Of a DNA stretch of 64,000 nucleotides, positions 30,790 to 40,095 are shown one piece after another. The stretch is from Veronia nyctiphanis (lineage in GTDB: Bacteria; Pseudomonadota; Gammaproteobacteria; Enterobacterales; Vibrionaceae), in assembly GCF_004116385.1 (NCBI RefSeq), contig NZ_PEIB01000014.1:59613-123612 (forward strand). The letters are read 5' to 3'. Every line of letters starts with the position of its first letter. The stretch's first letter is position 1. The notes below the pieces were generated by a model. That model worked only from the letters and a program-made list of their open reading frames with translations, was not told the origin of the DNA and did no database searches. The position numbers were made by a program, and so were the translations under genes.

Positions 30790-31414
30790 AGCTAAAGAAC
30801 TTAAAAAGAATCTGTGGGCACCAGTTCTCGACAACAATCCAATAGCGTTGCAAGTATTGGGTGTGTGTTCAGCTCTGGCGGTTACCACTAAGCTTGAAAC
30901 TGCGTTTGTTATGACGCTTGCAGTTGTTTTCGTTACTGCGTTTTCAAACTTATTTGTATCAACCATTCGTAATCACATTCCTAATTCAGTACGTATCATC
31001 GTTCAGATGGCGATCATCGCATCACTGGTTATCGTTGTTGACGAGGTGTTGAAGGCATATGTCTACGACATCTCTAAGCAGCTGTCAGTATTCGTTGGCC
31101 TCATCATCACAAACTGTATCGTAATGGGGCGTGCTGAAGCGTATGCAATGAAATCAGCGCCACTGCCTTCGTTCATTGACGGTATTGGTAACGGTCTTGG
31201 TTACGGTTTTGTCCTTCTGAGTGTGGCGTTCTTCCGTGAACTGTTAGGTTCTGGGAAAATCTTCGGTATGTCAGTGATGCCACTGGTATCTGAAGGTGGT
31301 TGGTATCAACCGAACGGCCTGATGCTGCTTGCACCTTCGGCGTTCTTCCTGATCGGTCTTCTGATTTGGGTGATCCGTTCCGTGAAGCCAGAACAAGTCG
31401 AAGCGAAGGGGTAA
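30782..31414 (+). CDS. nqrD: Na+-translocating NADH:quinone reductase subunit D
   Basis: Integral membrane subunit, 210 residues, about six helices. NqrD and NqrE are inverted homologues that together hold an iron centre with conserved cysteines; here these are in [10 protein letters not shown] and [14 protein letters not shown]. It overlaps nqrC by eight bases. Confidence 0.96.
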   Translation: MAEAKELKKNLWAPVLDNNPIALQVLGVCSALAVTTKLETAFVMTLAVVFVTAFSNLFVSTIRNHIPNSVRIIVQMAIIASLVIVVDEVLKAYVYDISKQLSVFVGLIITNCIVMGRAEAYAMKSAPLPSFIDGIGNGLGYGFVLLSVAFFRELLGSGKIFGMSVMPLVSEGGWYQPNGLMLLAPSAFFLIGLLIWVIRSVKPEQVEAKG

Positions 31415-31420
31415 GACACA

Positions 31421-32017
31421 ATGGAACATTATATTAGCCTGTTGGTTCGTTCGATTTTTATCGAAAACCTGGCTCTGTCTTTCTTCTTGGGAATGTGTAC
31501 CTTTTTGGCCGTTTCTAAGAAGGTAAAAACAGCATTTGGTCTGGGTGTTGCGGTTACTGTCGTACTTGCGATTGCGGTACCTGTTAACAACCTGATTTAC
31601 ACCAACGTCCTGCGTGAAAACGCATTGATGGACGGTGTTGACCTGACCTTCCTGAACTTTATCACCTTCATCGGTGTTATCGCGGCATTGGTACAGATTC
31701 TGGAAATGATTCTGGACCGCTTTTTCCCACCGCTCTATAACGCGCTGGGTATCTTCCTACCGTTGATCACAGTTAACTGTGCGATCTTCGGTGGTGTATC
31801 TTTTATGGTACAACGCGATTACAACTTTGCGGAGTCCGTCGTTTACGGCGTAGGTTCTGGTATTGGTTGGATGCTAGCGATTGTTACGCTTGCGGGTATC
31901 CGCGAGAAGATGAAGTACTCTGATGTTCCTCCTGGCCTTCGTGGTCTGGGCATCACCTTCATCACTGTAGGTCTGATGGCGTTAGGCTTTATGTCTTTCT
32001 CCGGTGTTCAACTGTAA
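31421..32017 (+). CDS. nqrE: Na+-translocating NADH:quinone reductase subunit E
   Basis: Integral membrane subunit, 198 residues, partner of NqrD. Its cysteines for the shared iron centre are in [11 protein letters not shown] and [12 protein letters not shown]. Length matches Vibrio cholerae NqrE. It starts six bases after nqrD. Confidence 0.96.
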   Translation: MEHYISLLVRSIFIENLALSFFLGMCTFLAVSKKVKTAFGLGVAVTVVLAIAVPVNNLIYTNVLRENALMDGVDLTFLNFITFIGVIAALVQILEMILDRFFPPLYNALGIFLPLITVNCAIFGGVSFMVQRDYNFAESVVYGVGSGIGWMLAIVTLAGIREKMKYSDVPPGLRGLGITFITVGLMALGFMSFSGVQL

Positions 32018-32048
32018 GTCGGGTAAACCGCGAATTAAGGAATAGTCA

Positions 32049-33272
32049 ATGGACATTATTCTTGGTGTAGTGATGTTTACTCTTATCGTACTGGCATTGG
32101 TACTGGTGATTTTATTTGCCAAATCCAAGCTTGTACCATCAGGTGACATCAGCATCCTCATCAATGGGGATGCAGACAAAACAATCAACACGCCAGCTGG
32201 CGGTAAGCTGCTGAGTGCACTTGCAGGTTCAGGGATTTTTGTATCTTCAGCCTGTGGTGGTGGTGGTTCATGTGGCCAGTGTCGCGTGAAAATCAGCTCT
32301 GGTGGCGGTGATATCCTGCCAACTGAGCTTGACCACATCTCAAAGGGTGAAGCGCGTGAAGGCGAACGTCTTGCCTGTCAGGTAAACGTAAAATCTGACA
32401 TGGAAATCCAGCTGCCTGAAGAAATCTTTGGTGTTAAAAAGTGGGAATGTTCTGTTATCTCCAACGACAACAAAGCTACCTTCATCAAAGAACTTAAGCT
32501 ACAGATTCCTGATGGCGAATCTGTGCCATTCCGTGCCGGTGGTTATATCCAGATTGAAGCGCCAGCTCACCACGTTAAATATGCGGATTACGATGTTCCG
32601 CAGGAATATCGTGAAGACTGGGAGAAGTTCAACTTGTTCCGCTACGAGTCTAAGGTCAACGACCATACGATCCGTGCGTACTCAATGGCGAACTACCCAG
32701 AAGAGTTTGGCATCATCATGCTGAATGTGCGTATCGCTACGCCGCCGCCGAACAACCCGAATGTTGCTCCTGGTATCATGTCATCTTACATCTGGTCTTT
32801 GAAAGAAGGCGACAAGGTGACAATCTCTGGTCCGTTTGGTGAATTCTTTGCGAAAGACACGGATGCTGAAATGGTATTCGTTGGTGGTGGTGCAGGCATG
32901 GCCCCAATGCGCTCGCACATCTTTGACCAACTGAAGCGTCTGAACTCTTCGCGCAAGATGTCGTTCTGGTACGGTGCTCGCTCTAAGCGTGAAATGTTCT
33001 ATGTAGAAGATTTCGATGGTCTACAAGCTGAAAACGATAACTTCGTATGGCATTGTGCGCTGTCTGATCCACAACCAGAAGATAACTGGGATGGTTACAC
33101 AGGCTTCATTCACAACGTGCTTTATGAAAACTATCTGAAAGATCATGATGCGCCAGAAGACTGTGAGTACTACATGTGTGGTCCACCGATGATGAACGCA
33201 GCCGTTATAGGCATGCTAAAAGACCTCGGTGTTGAAGATGAAAACATCCTACTGGATGACTTCGGTGGCTAA
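32049..33272 (+). CDS. nqrF: Na+-translocating NADH:quinone reductase subunit F
   Basis: NADH-oxidising subunit, 407 residues. After one membrane helix comes a ferredoxin domain with the 2Fe-2S ligands in [10 protein letters not shown] and LACQV, then an FAD domain ([11 protein letters not shown]) and an NADH domain ([17 protein letters not shown], ending [10 protein letters not shown]). Electrons enter the pump here. A hairpin with a short T run follows at 33298-33326. Confidence 0.97.
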   Translation: MDIILGVVMFTLIVLALVLVILFAKSKLVPSGDISILINGDADKTINTPAGGKLLSALAGSGIFVSSACGGGGSCGQCRVKISSGGGDILPTELDHISKGEAREGERLACQVNVKSDMEIQLPEEIFGVKKWECSVISNDNKATFIKELKLQIPDGESVPFRAGGYIQIEAPAHHVKYADYDVPQEYREDWEKFNLFRYESKVNDHTIRAYSMANYPEEFGIIMLNVRIATPPPNNPNVAPGIMSSYIWSLKEGDKVTISGPFGEFFAKDTDAEMVFVGGGAGMAPMRSHIFDQLKRLNSSRKMSFWYGARSKREMFYVEDFDGLQAENDNFVWHCALSDPQPEDNWDGYTGFIHNVLYENYLKDHDAPEDCEYYMCGPPMMNAAVIGMLKDLGVEDENILLDDFGG

Positions 33273-33297
33273 GTAAGTTACTGAAAATCTCAAGTTA

Positions 33298-33326
33298 TGG
33301 CTGACCTTTATGGGTCAGCCATTTTT
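33298..33326 (+). terminator. Terminator after nqrF
   Basis: TGGCTGACC-TTTATG-GGTCAGCCA followed by TTTTT. It may reduce transcription into apbE and nqrM, which need lower amounts than the pump itself. Confidence 0.8.
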
Positions 33327-33403
33327 CGTAAAAGGGCAGGCATAACAAGGATGCTATCCAACGCAGTTCCGTTGGCGTCTGTCACATAAAACTGGAAATA
33401 GAA

Positions 33404-34420
33404 ATGAAGAAACTCCTTTTGCAAGCAGGCCTGATCTTAGGTCTTGCCCTTTCTGTTGTTGGGTGTGAGAAAGCACCTGAATTGGTTCACCTCAAAGGTA
33501 AAACCATGGGCACGTACTATTCAGTGAAGTTTACTGATGACGGTAGCCTGCCGAAAGCTGAAGAGATTCAGGCGGAAATAGACAAGCGTCTTGAGTTGGT
33601 CAACGATCAGATGTCTACTTACCGCAAGAGCTCTGAACTGAGCCAGTTCAACCAGTCACGTGAGACAGCACCATTTACGGTTTCTGCTGATACAGCGAAG
33701 GTTGTTGCTGAAGCGATGCGTCTGAACAAAGTAACACAAGGTGCGCTGGACGTAACCGTCGGTCCTTTGGTTAATCTTTGGGGCTTTGGCCCTGAAGGCC
33801 GTCCTGACCGTGTACCTAGCGAAGAGCAAATTGCTGAGCGTCGCGCAATTAGCGGTATTGAACATTTGTCTGTTAACGGCAATACGCTGACCAAATATAT
33901 CCCTGAGTTGTATGTAGACTTATCTTCAATCGCTAAAGGCTTTGGTGTTGATGTAGTCGCTGATTATCTGGCGAGTCTGGGTGCGCACAACTATCTGGTT
34001 GAAATCGGCGGTGAGCTACAGCTCAAAGGTGTAAATCAGGAAGGCCAGCCTTGGAAAATAGCTATCGAGAAGCCAACAGTAGGTCTGCAGTCTGTACAGG
34101 AAATCATCGCACCCGGTGATATGGCGATGGCCACCTCTGGTAGTTATCGTAACTATTTTGAGGAAAATGGTGTACGCTATTCACATGCTATAGATCCAAG
34201 AACGGCTAACCCAATTAATCACAGACTGGTTTCTGTAACTGTATTGGACAAGTCTTGTATGACGGCTGATGGTCTGTCTACTGGCTTTATGGTGCTGGGA
34301 GCAGAGAAAGCACTGGAACTGGCAAACAAAGAAAATATCGCAGCGTTTTTCATTGTAAAAACGGACGATGGTTTCAACGAAGTTGCCTCAGATGCTTTTG
34401 CTAAATATTTGTCAAAGTAA
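33404..34420 (+). CDS. apbE: FAD:protein FMN transferase (ApbE/Ftp) for Nqr flavinylation
   Basis: Periplasmic lipoprotein that attaches FMN from FAD to a Thr in SGAT motifs of NqrB and NqrC. The 338-residue protein has a lipobox LSVVGC (Cys21), then the ApbE fold (KGKTMGTYYSVKF, DLSSIAKGFGVD, EIGGELQLKG, the SHAIDPRT segment and the metal-binding end). It is located directly after its two substrates' operon. Confidence 0.95.
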   Translation: MKKLLLQAGLILGLALSVVGCEKAPELVHLKGKTMGTYYSVKFTDDGSLPKAEEIQAEIDKRLELVNDQMSTYRKSSELSQFNQSRETAPFTVSADTAKVVAEAMRLNKVTQGALDVTVGPLVNLWGFGPEGRPDRVPSEEQIAERRAISGIEHLSVNGNTLTKYIPELYVDLSSIAKGFGVDVVADYLASLGAHNYLVEIGGELQLKGVNQEGQPWKIAIEKPTVGLQSVQEIIAPGDMAMATSGSYRNYFEENGVRYSHAIDPRTANPINHRLVSVTVLDKSCMTADGLSTGFMVLGAEKALELANKENIAAFFIVKTDDGFNEVASDAFAKYLSK

Positions 34421-34430
34421 GGGTTAATGA

Positions 34431-34652
34431 ATGTCTGTATTTCTAGTGACATTCTCTATCTTCTTGTTAGTTATCGCCGGTATGGCAGTCGGCTACATTT
34501 TTCAACGTAAATCTATCAGCGGAAGCTGTGGTGGACTAGGCCCTCTGGGCATTGAAAAAGTGTGCAATTGCCCTGAGCCTTGCGATGCTAGAAAAAAACG
34601 CGAAGCAAGAGCTGCAAGAGCTGAGGAATGGAAGAAAAACCAAATCCTCTAA
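34431..34652 (+). CDS. nqrM: Na+-NQR maturation protein NqrM
   Basis: 73-residue protein with one N-terminal membrane helix and a Cys-rich soluble part: SCGGLG then KVCNCPEPCDARKK. NqrM (formerly DUF539) is needed for assembly of the NqrD/NqrE iron centre, probably by delivering iron through these cysteines. It starts ten bases after apbE, so the two are co-transcribed. Confidence 0.94.
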   Translation: MSVFLVTFSIFLLVIAGMAVGYIFQRKSISGSCGGLGPLGIEKVCNCPEPCDARKKREARAARAEEWKKNQIL

Positions 34653-34657
34653 TCTGC

Positions 34658-34688
34658 AAAAAAGCCGCCCTCATTAGGCGGCTTTTTT
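34658..34688. terminator. Bidirectional terminator after nqrM
   Basis: AAAAAAGCCGCC-CTCATTA-GGCGGCTTTTTT between the convergent nqrM and TRIC-channel genes. Confidence 0.9.
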
Positions 34689-34734
34689 AATGGGTAATAG
34701 TTTTTGTTGTTATTGTCCGTTCGTTTCCTAACCT

Positions 34735-35361
34735 TTAGTGGCTGCCTTCTGGCTCTGCGTCGAAACGAAATATTGGCAGGCTCCAACCGAATTTAGCCGC
34801 AGCCATTCGGAAGCTGAATCCAACAACCAAGGTACTGACGGTAGCGATAAGTTCGTTTATACCCAAATGCATTAAGCCCCAGTACATTCCGCCAGCAAGG
34901 AAAGACACAGAGGCATAAAGCTCCTTGTGAAGCACCATGGGCGGACGTCTACACATTAAATCACGCAACAAACCACCAAACACGCCAGTTACTAAAGCCG
35001 ATACCATGCAGATGAATGGTGGTAACCCCATGTCCATCGCGATACGGCTACCAATGATGCTGAAGACGATTAGCCCGAGCGCATCTAAGGTAATGAAGAA
35101 CTTGTGGTTTTTAGCGACCCAGCTTGCCATCCACGTTGTTACAACACCTGCTGCACAGGTGATCATCAGATAGTGTGGATTTGCCACCCAACCAAGAGGG
35201 TAGTGACCCAACAAAATGTCACGAACTGTTCCACCGCCGATTGCTGTTGCGCTGGCAACCAGCATTACGCCAAACCAGTCCATGTGTTTACGGCCAGCCG
35301 CAAGGGCGCCCGTCATGGCTTCAGCAGTGATCCCGATAATATAAAGTGTGGTCAGTAACAT
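34735..35361 (-). CDS. TRIC-type (UPF0126) cation channel family membrane protein
   Basis: 208-residue membrane protein with about seven helices, arranged as two repeats (ATAIGGGTVRDILLG in the first, VTGVFGGLLRDLM in the second). Both glycine-rich segments are the signature of the UPF0126/TRIC family, whose members can form cation channels. I chose ATG 35361 (MLLTTLYIIG); an upstream ATG adds ten basic residues. Physiological role is unknown. Confidence 0.86.
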   Translation of the reverse strand: MLLTTLYIIGITAEAMTGALAAGRKHMDWFGVMLVASATAIGGGTVRDILLGHYPLGWVANPHYLMITCAAGVVTTWMASWVAKNHKFFITLDALGLIVFSIIGSRIAMDMGLPPFICMVSALVTGVFGGLLRDLMCRRPPMVLHKELYASVSFLAGGMYWGLMHLGINELIATVSTLVVGFSFRMAAAKFGWSLPIFRFDAEPEGSH

Positions 35362-35532
35362 GATTTTTCTTCGTAATTTGGTTAAAAGCACTAATGATAG
35401 AGCGAGTGTAAATGCGATTTACCTCTTCATCCAATGAAATGTTAATACGTTATACATTAATTGAATTCATGCATTAACTCGTAAAAGCTAGAAACGGATT
35501 TCGACGGTTAGGAGGGACAAAAGTCTTAACTA

Positions 35533-35570
35533 CAGGTAAGATTGAGAGCTCAAAATCTTGCATTTACCTG
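35533..35570 (+). repeat. Nested inverted repeat just upstream of epmC
   Basis: CAGGTAA...TTACCTG encloses AAGATT...AATCTT, forming a 38-base hairpin ending 18 bases before the epmC start codon. epmC has no clear Shine-Dalgarno sequence, so this structure may matter for its translation or may be a regulator site. Confidence 0.5.
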
Positions 35571-35588
35571 AACAAACGTAATAACGAA

Positions 35589-36113
35589 ATGAATCACGAC
35601 TACAGCCACCTGATATCTGTTTTTAATCAAACCTTTCTGTCTTCTCTAAATACAGAGTTGTTATTAGGCGGTGATGAACCCATTTACCTTCCTGCTGATG
35701 AAAACTATTCTGCCCACCGAATTATTTTTGCTCGTGGCTTTTTTGCCTCTGCGCTGCATGAATTAGCTCACTGGTGCATTGCAGGTCCCGAACGCAGACT
35801 CGTAGAGGATTACGGCTACTGGTATCACCCTGATGGCCGTGATGAAAAAACGCAGGCAGAATTTGAAAAGGTAGAGGTTAAACCGCAGGCCATCGAGTGG
35901 ATATTGTCTGCCAGTTGTGGCTTCCCATTTCAGGTAAGTTGTGACAACCTCAGTGGCGTAGAGCCAGATAGAGAAGCGTTCACGGGGAAAGTCCGTGAGC
36001 AGGCACTGACATACTTGAGTGTTGGTATTCCTGAAAGAGCCAAAACATTTTCAGATGCACTGCGCGCGTTTTATGGTATACCTCCGCTCACACCAGAATC
36101 CTTCACTGCTTGA
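35589..36113 (+). CDS. epmC: Elongation factor P hydroxylase EpmC
   Basis: Hydroxylates the beta-lysyl-lysine of elongation factor P, the last step after EpmA and EpmB. The 174-residue protein contains the metal-binding type motif ALHELAHWCIAG and the family segment FGYWYxPDGRD (here YGYWYHPDGRDEKTQ) and VKPQAIEW. It corresponds to YfcM of Escherichia coli and precedes yfcL, the conserved order. Confidence 0.94.
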   Translation: MNHDYSHLISVFNQTFLSSLNTELLLGGDEPIYLPADENYSAHRIIFARGFFASALHELAHWCIAGPERRLVEDYGYWYHPDGRDEKTQAEFEKVEVKPQAIEWILSASCGFPFQVSCDNLSGVEPDREAFTGKVREQALTYLSVGIPERAKTFSDALRAFYGIPPLTPESFTA

Positions 36114-36155
36114 TACCGACAGATACTATTGAAAGACAAGAGGCCTGAAACCAAG

Positions 36156-36422
36156 ATGATCCAAGAATACGAAGAGAAAATTCTAGACCTTATCGATACT
36201 ATGGTCGAAACCGCGTCGGATGATGAGCTGTTTGCCAGCGGGTATCTTCGTGGACATATTTCTCTGGCAGCGGCCGATTGTGAACAAGAAGGGATGGATG
36301 CTGTCAGCGAGCTTCAAATCCGGGTTGCACAGAGTTTAAAAGATAATGCTAGCGAGCTGAGCCCTGCCGACCAAGGACTGGTCTCAAACCTATGGCTTCG
36401 CCTAAAAGAGCAAGTTGACTGA
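36156..36422 (+). CDS. yfcL: YfcL family protein
   Basis: 88-residue protein of unknown function. The segment TASDDELFASGYLRGHISLA is nearly identical to the matching part of Escherichia coli YfcL. I chose ATG 36156 (MIQEYEEKILDL), matching the family start; an in-frame TTG nine codons upstream is possible. It follows epmC in the conserved epmC-yfcL-mnmC neighbourhood. Confidence 0.88.
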   Translation: MIQEYEEKILDLIDTMVETASDDELFASGYLRGHISLAAADCEQEGMDAVSELQIRVAQSLKDNASELSPADQGLVSNLWLRLKEQVD

Positions 36423-36436
36423 ACCTGATGTACTGT

Positions 36437-36463
36437 TAAAAAAAGGCGCTTTATGCGCCTTTC
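36437..36463. terminator. Terminator between yfcL and mnmC
   Basis: AAAAGGCGC-TTTAT-GCGCCTTT with an A run on the left; serves both convergent genes, better on the minus strand for mnmC. Confidence 0.75.
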
Positions 36464-36468
36464 TGCTC

Positions 36469-38475
36469 TCAGTTTATTGTTTTACCTTTCAGCAATTTCC
36501 TTACCCACATCCTGCCAGGATGGAGAGCGTTAAGCACGTCTACAGACAAGGGGAGAGGGTCGCCACATAGTTGCGAGGCCAGTAACTCCCCGAGTAAAGG
36601 TGCAGAGGTTAATCCTCTTGAGCCGAGCGCAAGTAAGCTATATAAACCGGGATAAGTTGCAACAGGCTCTGCTGAGTGTTGTTCTTCTCGTAAGTGTTTA
36701 TATTGCTCGCAGAGCTCTTCAAAATTGCAGACATCACCTACAAAAGGAAGGTGATCACGGCTGGCACAGCGGATTCCTACTCGTCCTGCACCATGATCGG
36801 TGTCAACTTCACTTGGCCACTCAGCGTTGATGCAGTTAATGAGTCTCTTGCGATTATCAATCTGGTCTTGGGTTCTGAATTCCAGAGACTCATCGTTGCG
36901 GCTATACGTCGCGCCGATGCAGTGTGTTTCTGTGTCCGGATGCATTGGTGTCAGGTAGCCGTCATAACACAGCACGGTTTTTAGCTTTCTCAAAGATGGT
37001 GTCGTATTTATGTGGCTGATTTGCCCTCTTACCGAGTAGGCCGGAATAGGCTGCGTTTGCGGGTAAGTAGTAAATTTTTGTCCATTGGCGATCACAACAG
37101 TTTGGTGGCGGAAAATCTGCTCTTGAGCGTGAAGTGCCCAAACACCGTCACTGTGCGATAGTGATAATATTTCCTGACCATAAAAACAGGTAAGCAAGCC
37201 TGTATCCTGGGCCATGGCAATTAAAGCCTGTGTCAGTTGTTGCGGATACAACCAACCACCAAGTGGGTAGTTGACCCCGGAATGACCCGTTTTTACACCG
37301 GTTGCTGCAGTCACATCGTTGCGAGAAAGCTTCTTCAACAGCGTTTCCGGAAACTCGCCTTTAAGCATTTTTGCGAGCTTTTCGCCGCTTTTTTCATCCC
37401 AAGCCAGTTGAGTCACGCCGCACCAATCATGTTCGAAAGAAGCGCTCTCAGAGGCCTGTTCAATAAACTGACGGGCATACAAAAATGCAGGAGCAAAAAA
37501 TCGGCTTAGTGCATCATCACTGCCATTAAGAAGAGGGTAAACAGCGCCTTGTCGGTTGCCAGATGCACCATGTCCTGCAGCTTCGTCAGCACAATAAAGG
37601 CTCACTTTTTTGCCGCGTCTGACGAGTGAAACGGCAAGTGCAGCGCTGGCGACACCACCACCGATAATGGCAATGTCATCTGATTCAACCGCTGACTTTC
37701 TGTGATACCAAGGCAATTGCATGGTTTGTTTTGAGCGGTCGGCCATGCGTCCAGTGAGCATGTCTCGTTTTGTACCAAAGCCTTTGGCTTTTTCCATTTC
37801 GAAGCCAGCGTCAATCAGGCCTCGTCTGACAAAACCTGCCGCGGTAAATGTGGCCAGTGTACAATCATTTCGTGCCAGTCTTGCCATACCTTGAAAGAGA
37901 GAGCTACTCCACATTTCTGGGTTTTTGCTTGGAGCAAAACCATCAAGGAACCAACAATCAATGATACCGTCATCTGTGGTCCAGACTTGCGGCAAACTGT
38001 CTTTGATATCGCCAAACCAAAGGTCAAGGGTGATGAGGCCGTTCGCGAGTACTAACCGATGACAGCCAGACACAGCGACGGGGTAATGTTTGCGTAACTC
38101 AGCAGCATACTCAGCAAGCTCTGGCCAAGAAGCGTGAGCTTTTAGAAGATCGTCGGCGGTAACTGGATATTTTTCAAAACTGACAAAATGTAACTGTCGG
38201 GTGGGCGCTTCTGGGTTTTCAGCACGAAATTGTGCAAACCATTGCCAAACGGCCAAAAAGTTTAGGCCGGTACCAAAACCAGTTTCGGCGATTACGAAGC
38301 GTTGACGATCAAAATGGTACCAGCGAAGAGGTAATTGATTCTGCTGCAAGAACACGTAGCGTGTTTCTTCCAGACCGTTGGCATTGGAGAAGTAGACATC
38401 GTCAAAGTCATCCGAGACAGGCGTTCCAGCTTCATTCCAATGGATCTGGGCGTGTTCAATGCGAGGGTGAGTCAC
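36469..38475 (-). CDS. mnmC: Bifunctional tRNA 5-methylaminomethyl-2-thiouridine biosynthesis protein MnmC
   Basis: 668-residue fusion. The N-terminal part is a SAM methyltransferase (FVIAETGFGTGLNFLAVWQW; catalytic DGFAPSKNPEMW) and the C-terminal part an FAD oxidase of the glycine oxidase type (IAIIGGGVASAALAVSLVRR). Together they convert cmnm5s2U to mnm5s2U at tRNA wobble position 34. It is intact and divergent from fabB, as in Escherichia coli. Confidence 0.97.
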   Translation of the reverse strand: MTHPRIEHAQIHWNEAGTPVSDDFDDVYFSNANGLEETRYVFLQQNQLPLRWYHFDRQRFVIAETGFGTGLNFLAVWQWFAQFRAENPEAPTRQLHFVSFEKYPVTADDLLKAHASWPELAEYAAELRKHYPVAVSGCHRLVLANGLITLDLWFGDIKDSLPQVWTTDDGIIDCWFLDGFAPSKNPEMWSSSLFQGMARLARNDCTLATFTAAGFVRRGLIDAGFEMEKAKGFGTKRDMLTGRMADRSKQTMQLPWYHRKSAVESDDIAIIGGGVASAALAVSLVRRGKKVSLYCADEAAGHGASGNRQGAVYPLLNGSDDALSRFFAPAFLYARQFIEQASESASFEHDWCGVTQLAWDEKSGEKLAKMLKGEFPETLLKKLSRNDVTAATGVKTGHSGVNYPLGGWLYPQQLTQALIAMAQDTGLLTCFYGQEILSLSHSDGVWALHAQEQIFRHQTVVIANGQKFTTYPQTQPIPAYSVRGQISHINTTPSLRKLKTVLCYDGYLTPMHPDTETHCIGATYSRNDESLEFRTQDQIDNRKRLINCINAEWPSEVDTDHGAGRVGIRCASRDHLPFVGDVCNFEELCEQYKHLREEQHSAEPVATYPGLYSLLALGSRGLTSAPLLGELLASQLCGDPLPLSVDVLNALHPGRMWVRKLLKGKTIN

Positions 38476-38529
38476 AGCTAAACCTTCAAAATATCACAGT
38501 AAGTCGGGCCGGGAATTGTAGCGGTTATC

Positions 38530-38546
38530 AGGAAAGCTGACCACTT
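38530..38546 (-). promoter_or_regulatory. Possible FadR site upstream of fabB
   Basis: Read on the minus strand the site is AAGTGGTCAGCTTTCCT, with a good half-site (TGGTCAG) and a weak second half. It lies just upstream of a TATTAT -10 hexamer (38562-38567) and overlaps the -35 region. FadR activates fabB from such a position in Escherichia coli and Vibrio cholerae. Confidence 0.45.
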
Positions 38547-38596
38547 AAGAACAGCAAAACCGCTATTATCACTGCGAACTAGACGTGTAGGGAAAA

Positions 38597-39811
38597 ATGA
38601 TGAAACGAGCCGTAATTACAGGTATGGGAATTGTTTCCAGCATAGGTAACAACGTGAAAGAAGTGCTGGAGTCATTAAAGGCGGGGAAATCAGGTATTTC
38701 GTTTTCTCAGCAATTCGCAGACATGAAACTACGAAGCAATGTTTGGGGAGACCTCAAACTGAATCCTGCCGAGCATATCGACAGAAAGAAGATGCGTTTT
38801 ATGGGCGACGCAGCAGGATTTGCATATCTCTCGATGGAACAAGCAATTGAAGATGCAGGTCTGGAAGAACATCACGTATCAAATGACCGCACTGGCCTTG
38901 TTGCAGGTTCAGGCGGCGCATCCTCAGTAAACCAGGCGCTGGCAGTAGACACACTGCGAGAAAAAGGCGTGAAGCGTGTAGGGCCTTACATGGTGCCACG
39001 TACCATGTCGTCAACAGTATCCGCGTGTCTGGCAACCCCATTCAAAATTCGTGGTGTTAACTACACCATGAGTTCGGCCTGTGCGACATCAGCACACTGT
39101 ATTGGCCATGCACTTGAACTAATCCAACTGGGTAAACAAGATATCGTCTTCGCCGGTGGCGGTGAAGAATTGGACTGGACATTGACCATGATGTTCGACG
39201 CCATGGGTGCGTTGTCAACTAAGTACAACGAATCGCCAGAGCAAGCATCACGTACTTATGATGCTGACCGTGATGGTTTTGTCATCTCTGGTGGCGGCGG
39301 CATGTTGGTCGTGGAAGAGCTTGAGCATGCACTTGCTCGTGGCGCGAAAATTTACGGTGAGATTGTCGGCTATGGCGCAACGTCTGACGGCTTCGATATG
39401 GTTGCTCCTTCCGGTGAAGGTGCGATTCGTTGTATGAACATGGCGATGCAAAATGTTGATGGCGTTGATTACATCAATACTCATGGTACATCGACCCCGG
39501 TCGGCGACGTGAAAGAATTGGGCGCAATCAAAGAAGTCTTCGGTAACGATGGCCCCGCGATTTCTGCCACCAAAGCAATGACGGGCCACGCACTGGGTGC
39601 GGCGGGTGTTCACGAAGCTATCTACTCAACATTGATGCTTGATAATGACTTCATTGCGCCAAGCATTAACGTGGAAACGCTGGATGACGCTGCTGAAGGT
39701 CTGGATATTGTCACAGAGACCCGCGAGCAGTCGCTGAAGACTGTCATGTCTAACAGCTTTGGTTTTGGTGGTACCAACGCCACTCTGGTTATCAAAAAAT
39801 ACGAAGGTTAA
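38597..39811 (+). CDS. fabB: 3-oxoacyl-[acyl-carrier-protein] synthase I FabB
   Basis: Condensing enzyme of fatty acid elongation, needed for unsaturated fatty acids. The 404-residue protein has the catalytic Cys in [11 protein letters not shown] (Cys162) and the two His in [11 protein letters not shown] and [20 protein letters not shown] at the start leaves one residue of doubt. It is followed by a long structured 3' region ending in a terminator at 40009-40032 (see the separate RNA entry). Confidence 0.96.
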   Translation: MMKRAVITGMGIVSSIGNNVKEVLESLKAGKSGISFSQQFADMKLRSNVWGDLKLNPAEHIDRKKMRFMGDAAGFAYLSMEQAIEDAGLEEHHVSNDRTGLVAGSGGASSVNQALAVDTLREKGVKRVGPYMVPRTMSSTVSACLATPFKIRGVNYTMSSACATSAHCIGHALELIQLGKQDIVFAGGGEELDWTLTMMFDAMGALSTKYNESPEQASRTYDADRDGFVISGGGGMLVVEELEHALARGAKIYGEIVGYGATSDGFDMVAPSGEGAIRCMNMAMQNVDGVDYINTHGTSTPVGDVKELGAIKEVFGNDGPAISATKAMTGHALGAAGVHEAIYSTLMLDNDFIAPSINVETLDDAAEGLDIVTETREQSLKTVMSNSFGFGGTNATLVIKKYEG

Positions 39812-39819
39812 GGGCAAGG

Positions 39820-40032
39820 AAGCATTATCGCCTTCGCCGCAATACAGCAGCGTCTGATGACGTCATTGCATCATTGCGGCATGACCTGAGGGAGAGATAT
39901 TCCCTCGCCAGTTTCCAGGGAAGACGAGTCAGAACTCATCTGGCGGGTCAAACAAAAACAGCTTATGACCATTGAGAGCTGGTCTTAGGTTATTCAGGTC
40001 CTGGATTTACCCGGCTTCGGCCGGGTTTTTTC
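39820..40032 (+). ncRNA. Structured fabB 3' region, candidate FarS-like small RNA
   Basis: The 3' side of fabB holds a series of inverted repeats: GCCGCAAT/ATTGCGGC (39836-39843, 39873-39880), GAGGGA/TCCCTC (39888-39893, 39901-39906), CGCCAG/CTGGCG (39906-39911, 39940-39945) with GAGT/ACTC inside, and GACCA/TGGTC (39967-39971, 39980-39984). It ends with the terminator ACCCGGC-TTCG-GCCGGGT plus T6. In Vibrio cholerae the Hfq-binding RNA FarS is cut by RNase E from the fabB 3' UTR and represses fadE mRNAs. Position and terminator fit; I cannot confirm the sequence match. The mature RNA would be only the last 100 or so bases, so the start given is that of the whole structured region. Confidence 0.5.
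40009..40032 (+). terminator. Strong terminator ending the fabB transcript
   Basis: ACCCGGC-TTCG-GCCGGGT with a UUCG tetraloop followed by TTTTTTT. It lies about 200 bases after the fabB stop and 64 bases before pdxB. Confidence 0.92.
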
Positions 40033-40095
40033 GTTTTAACTTGGCGACAAACACGTAAACTATGCAGCAGTAAGAAAAAGGCGATGGAGCGGAAC

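Noticed and set aside
39820..40008. CsrB-like RNA after fabB, because of several GGA triplets
   Set aside because: There are too few GGA motifs in hairpin loops, and the region is shorter than Csr RNAs; the FarS explanation fits the position better.
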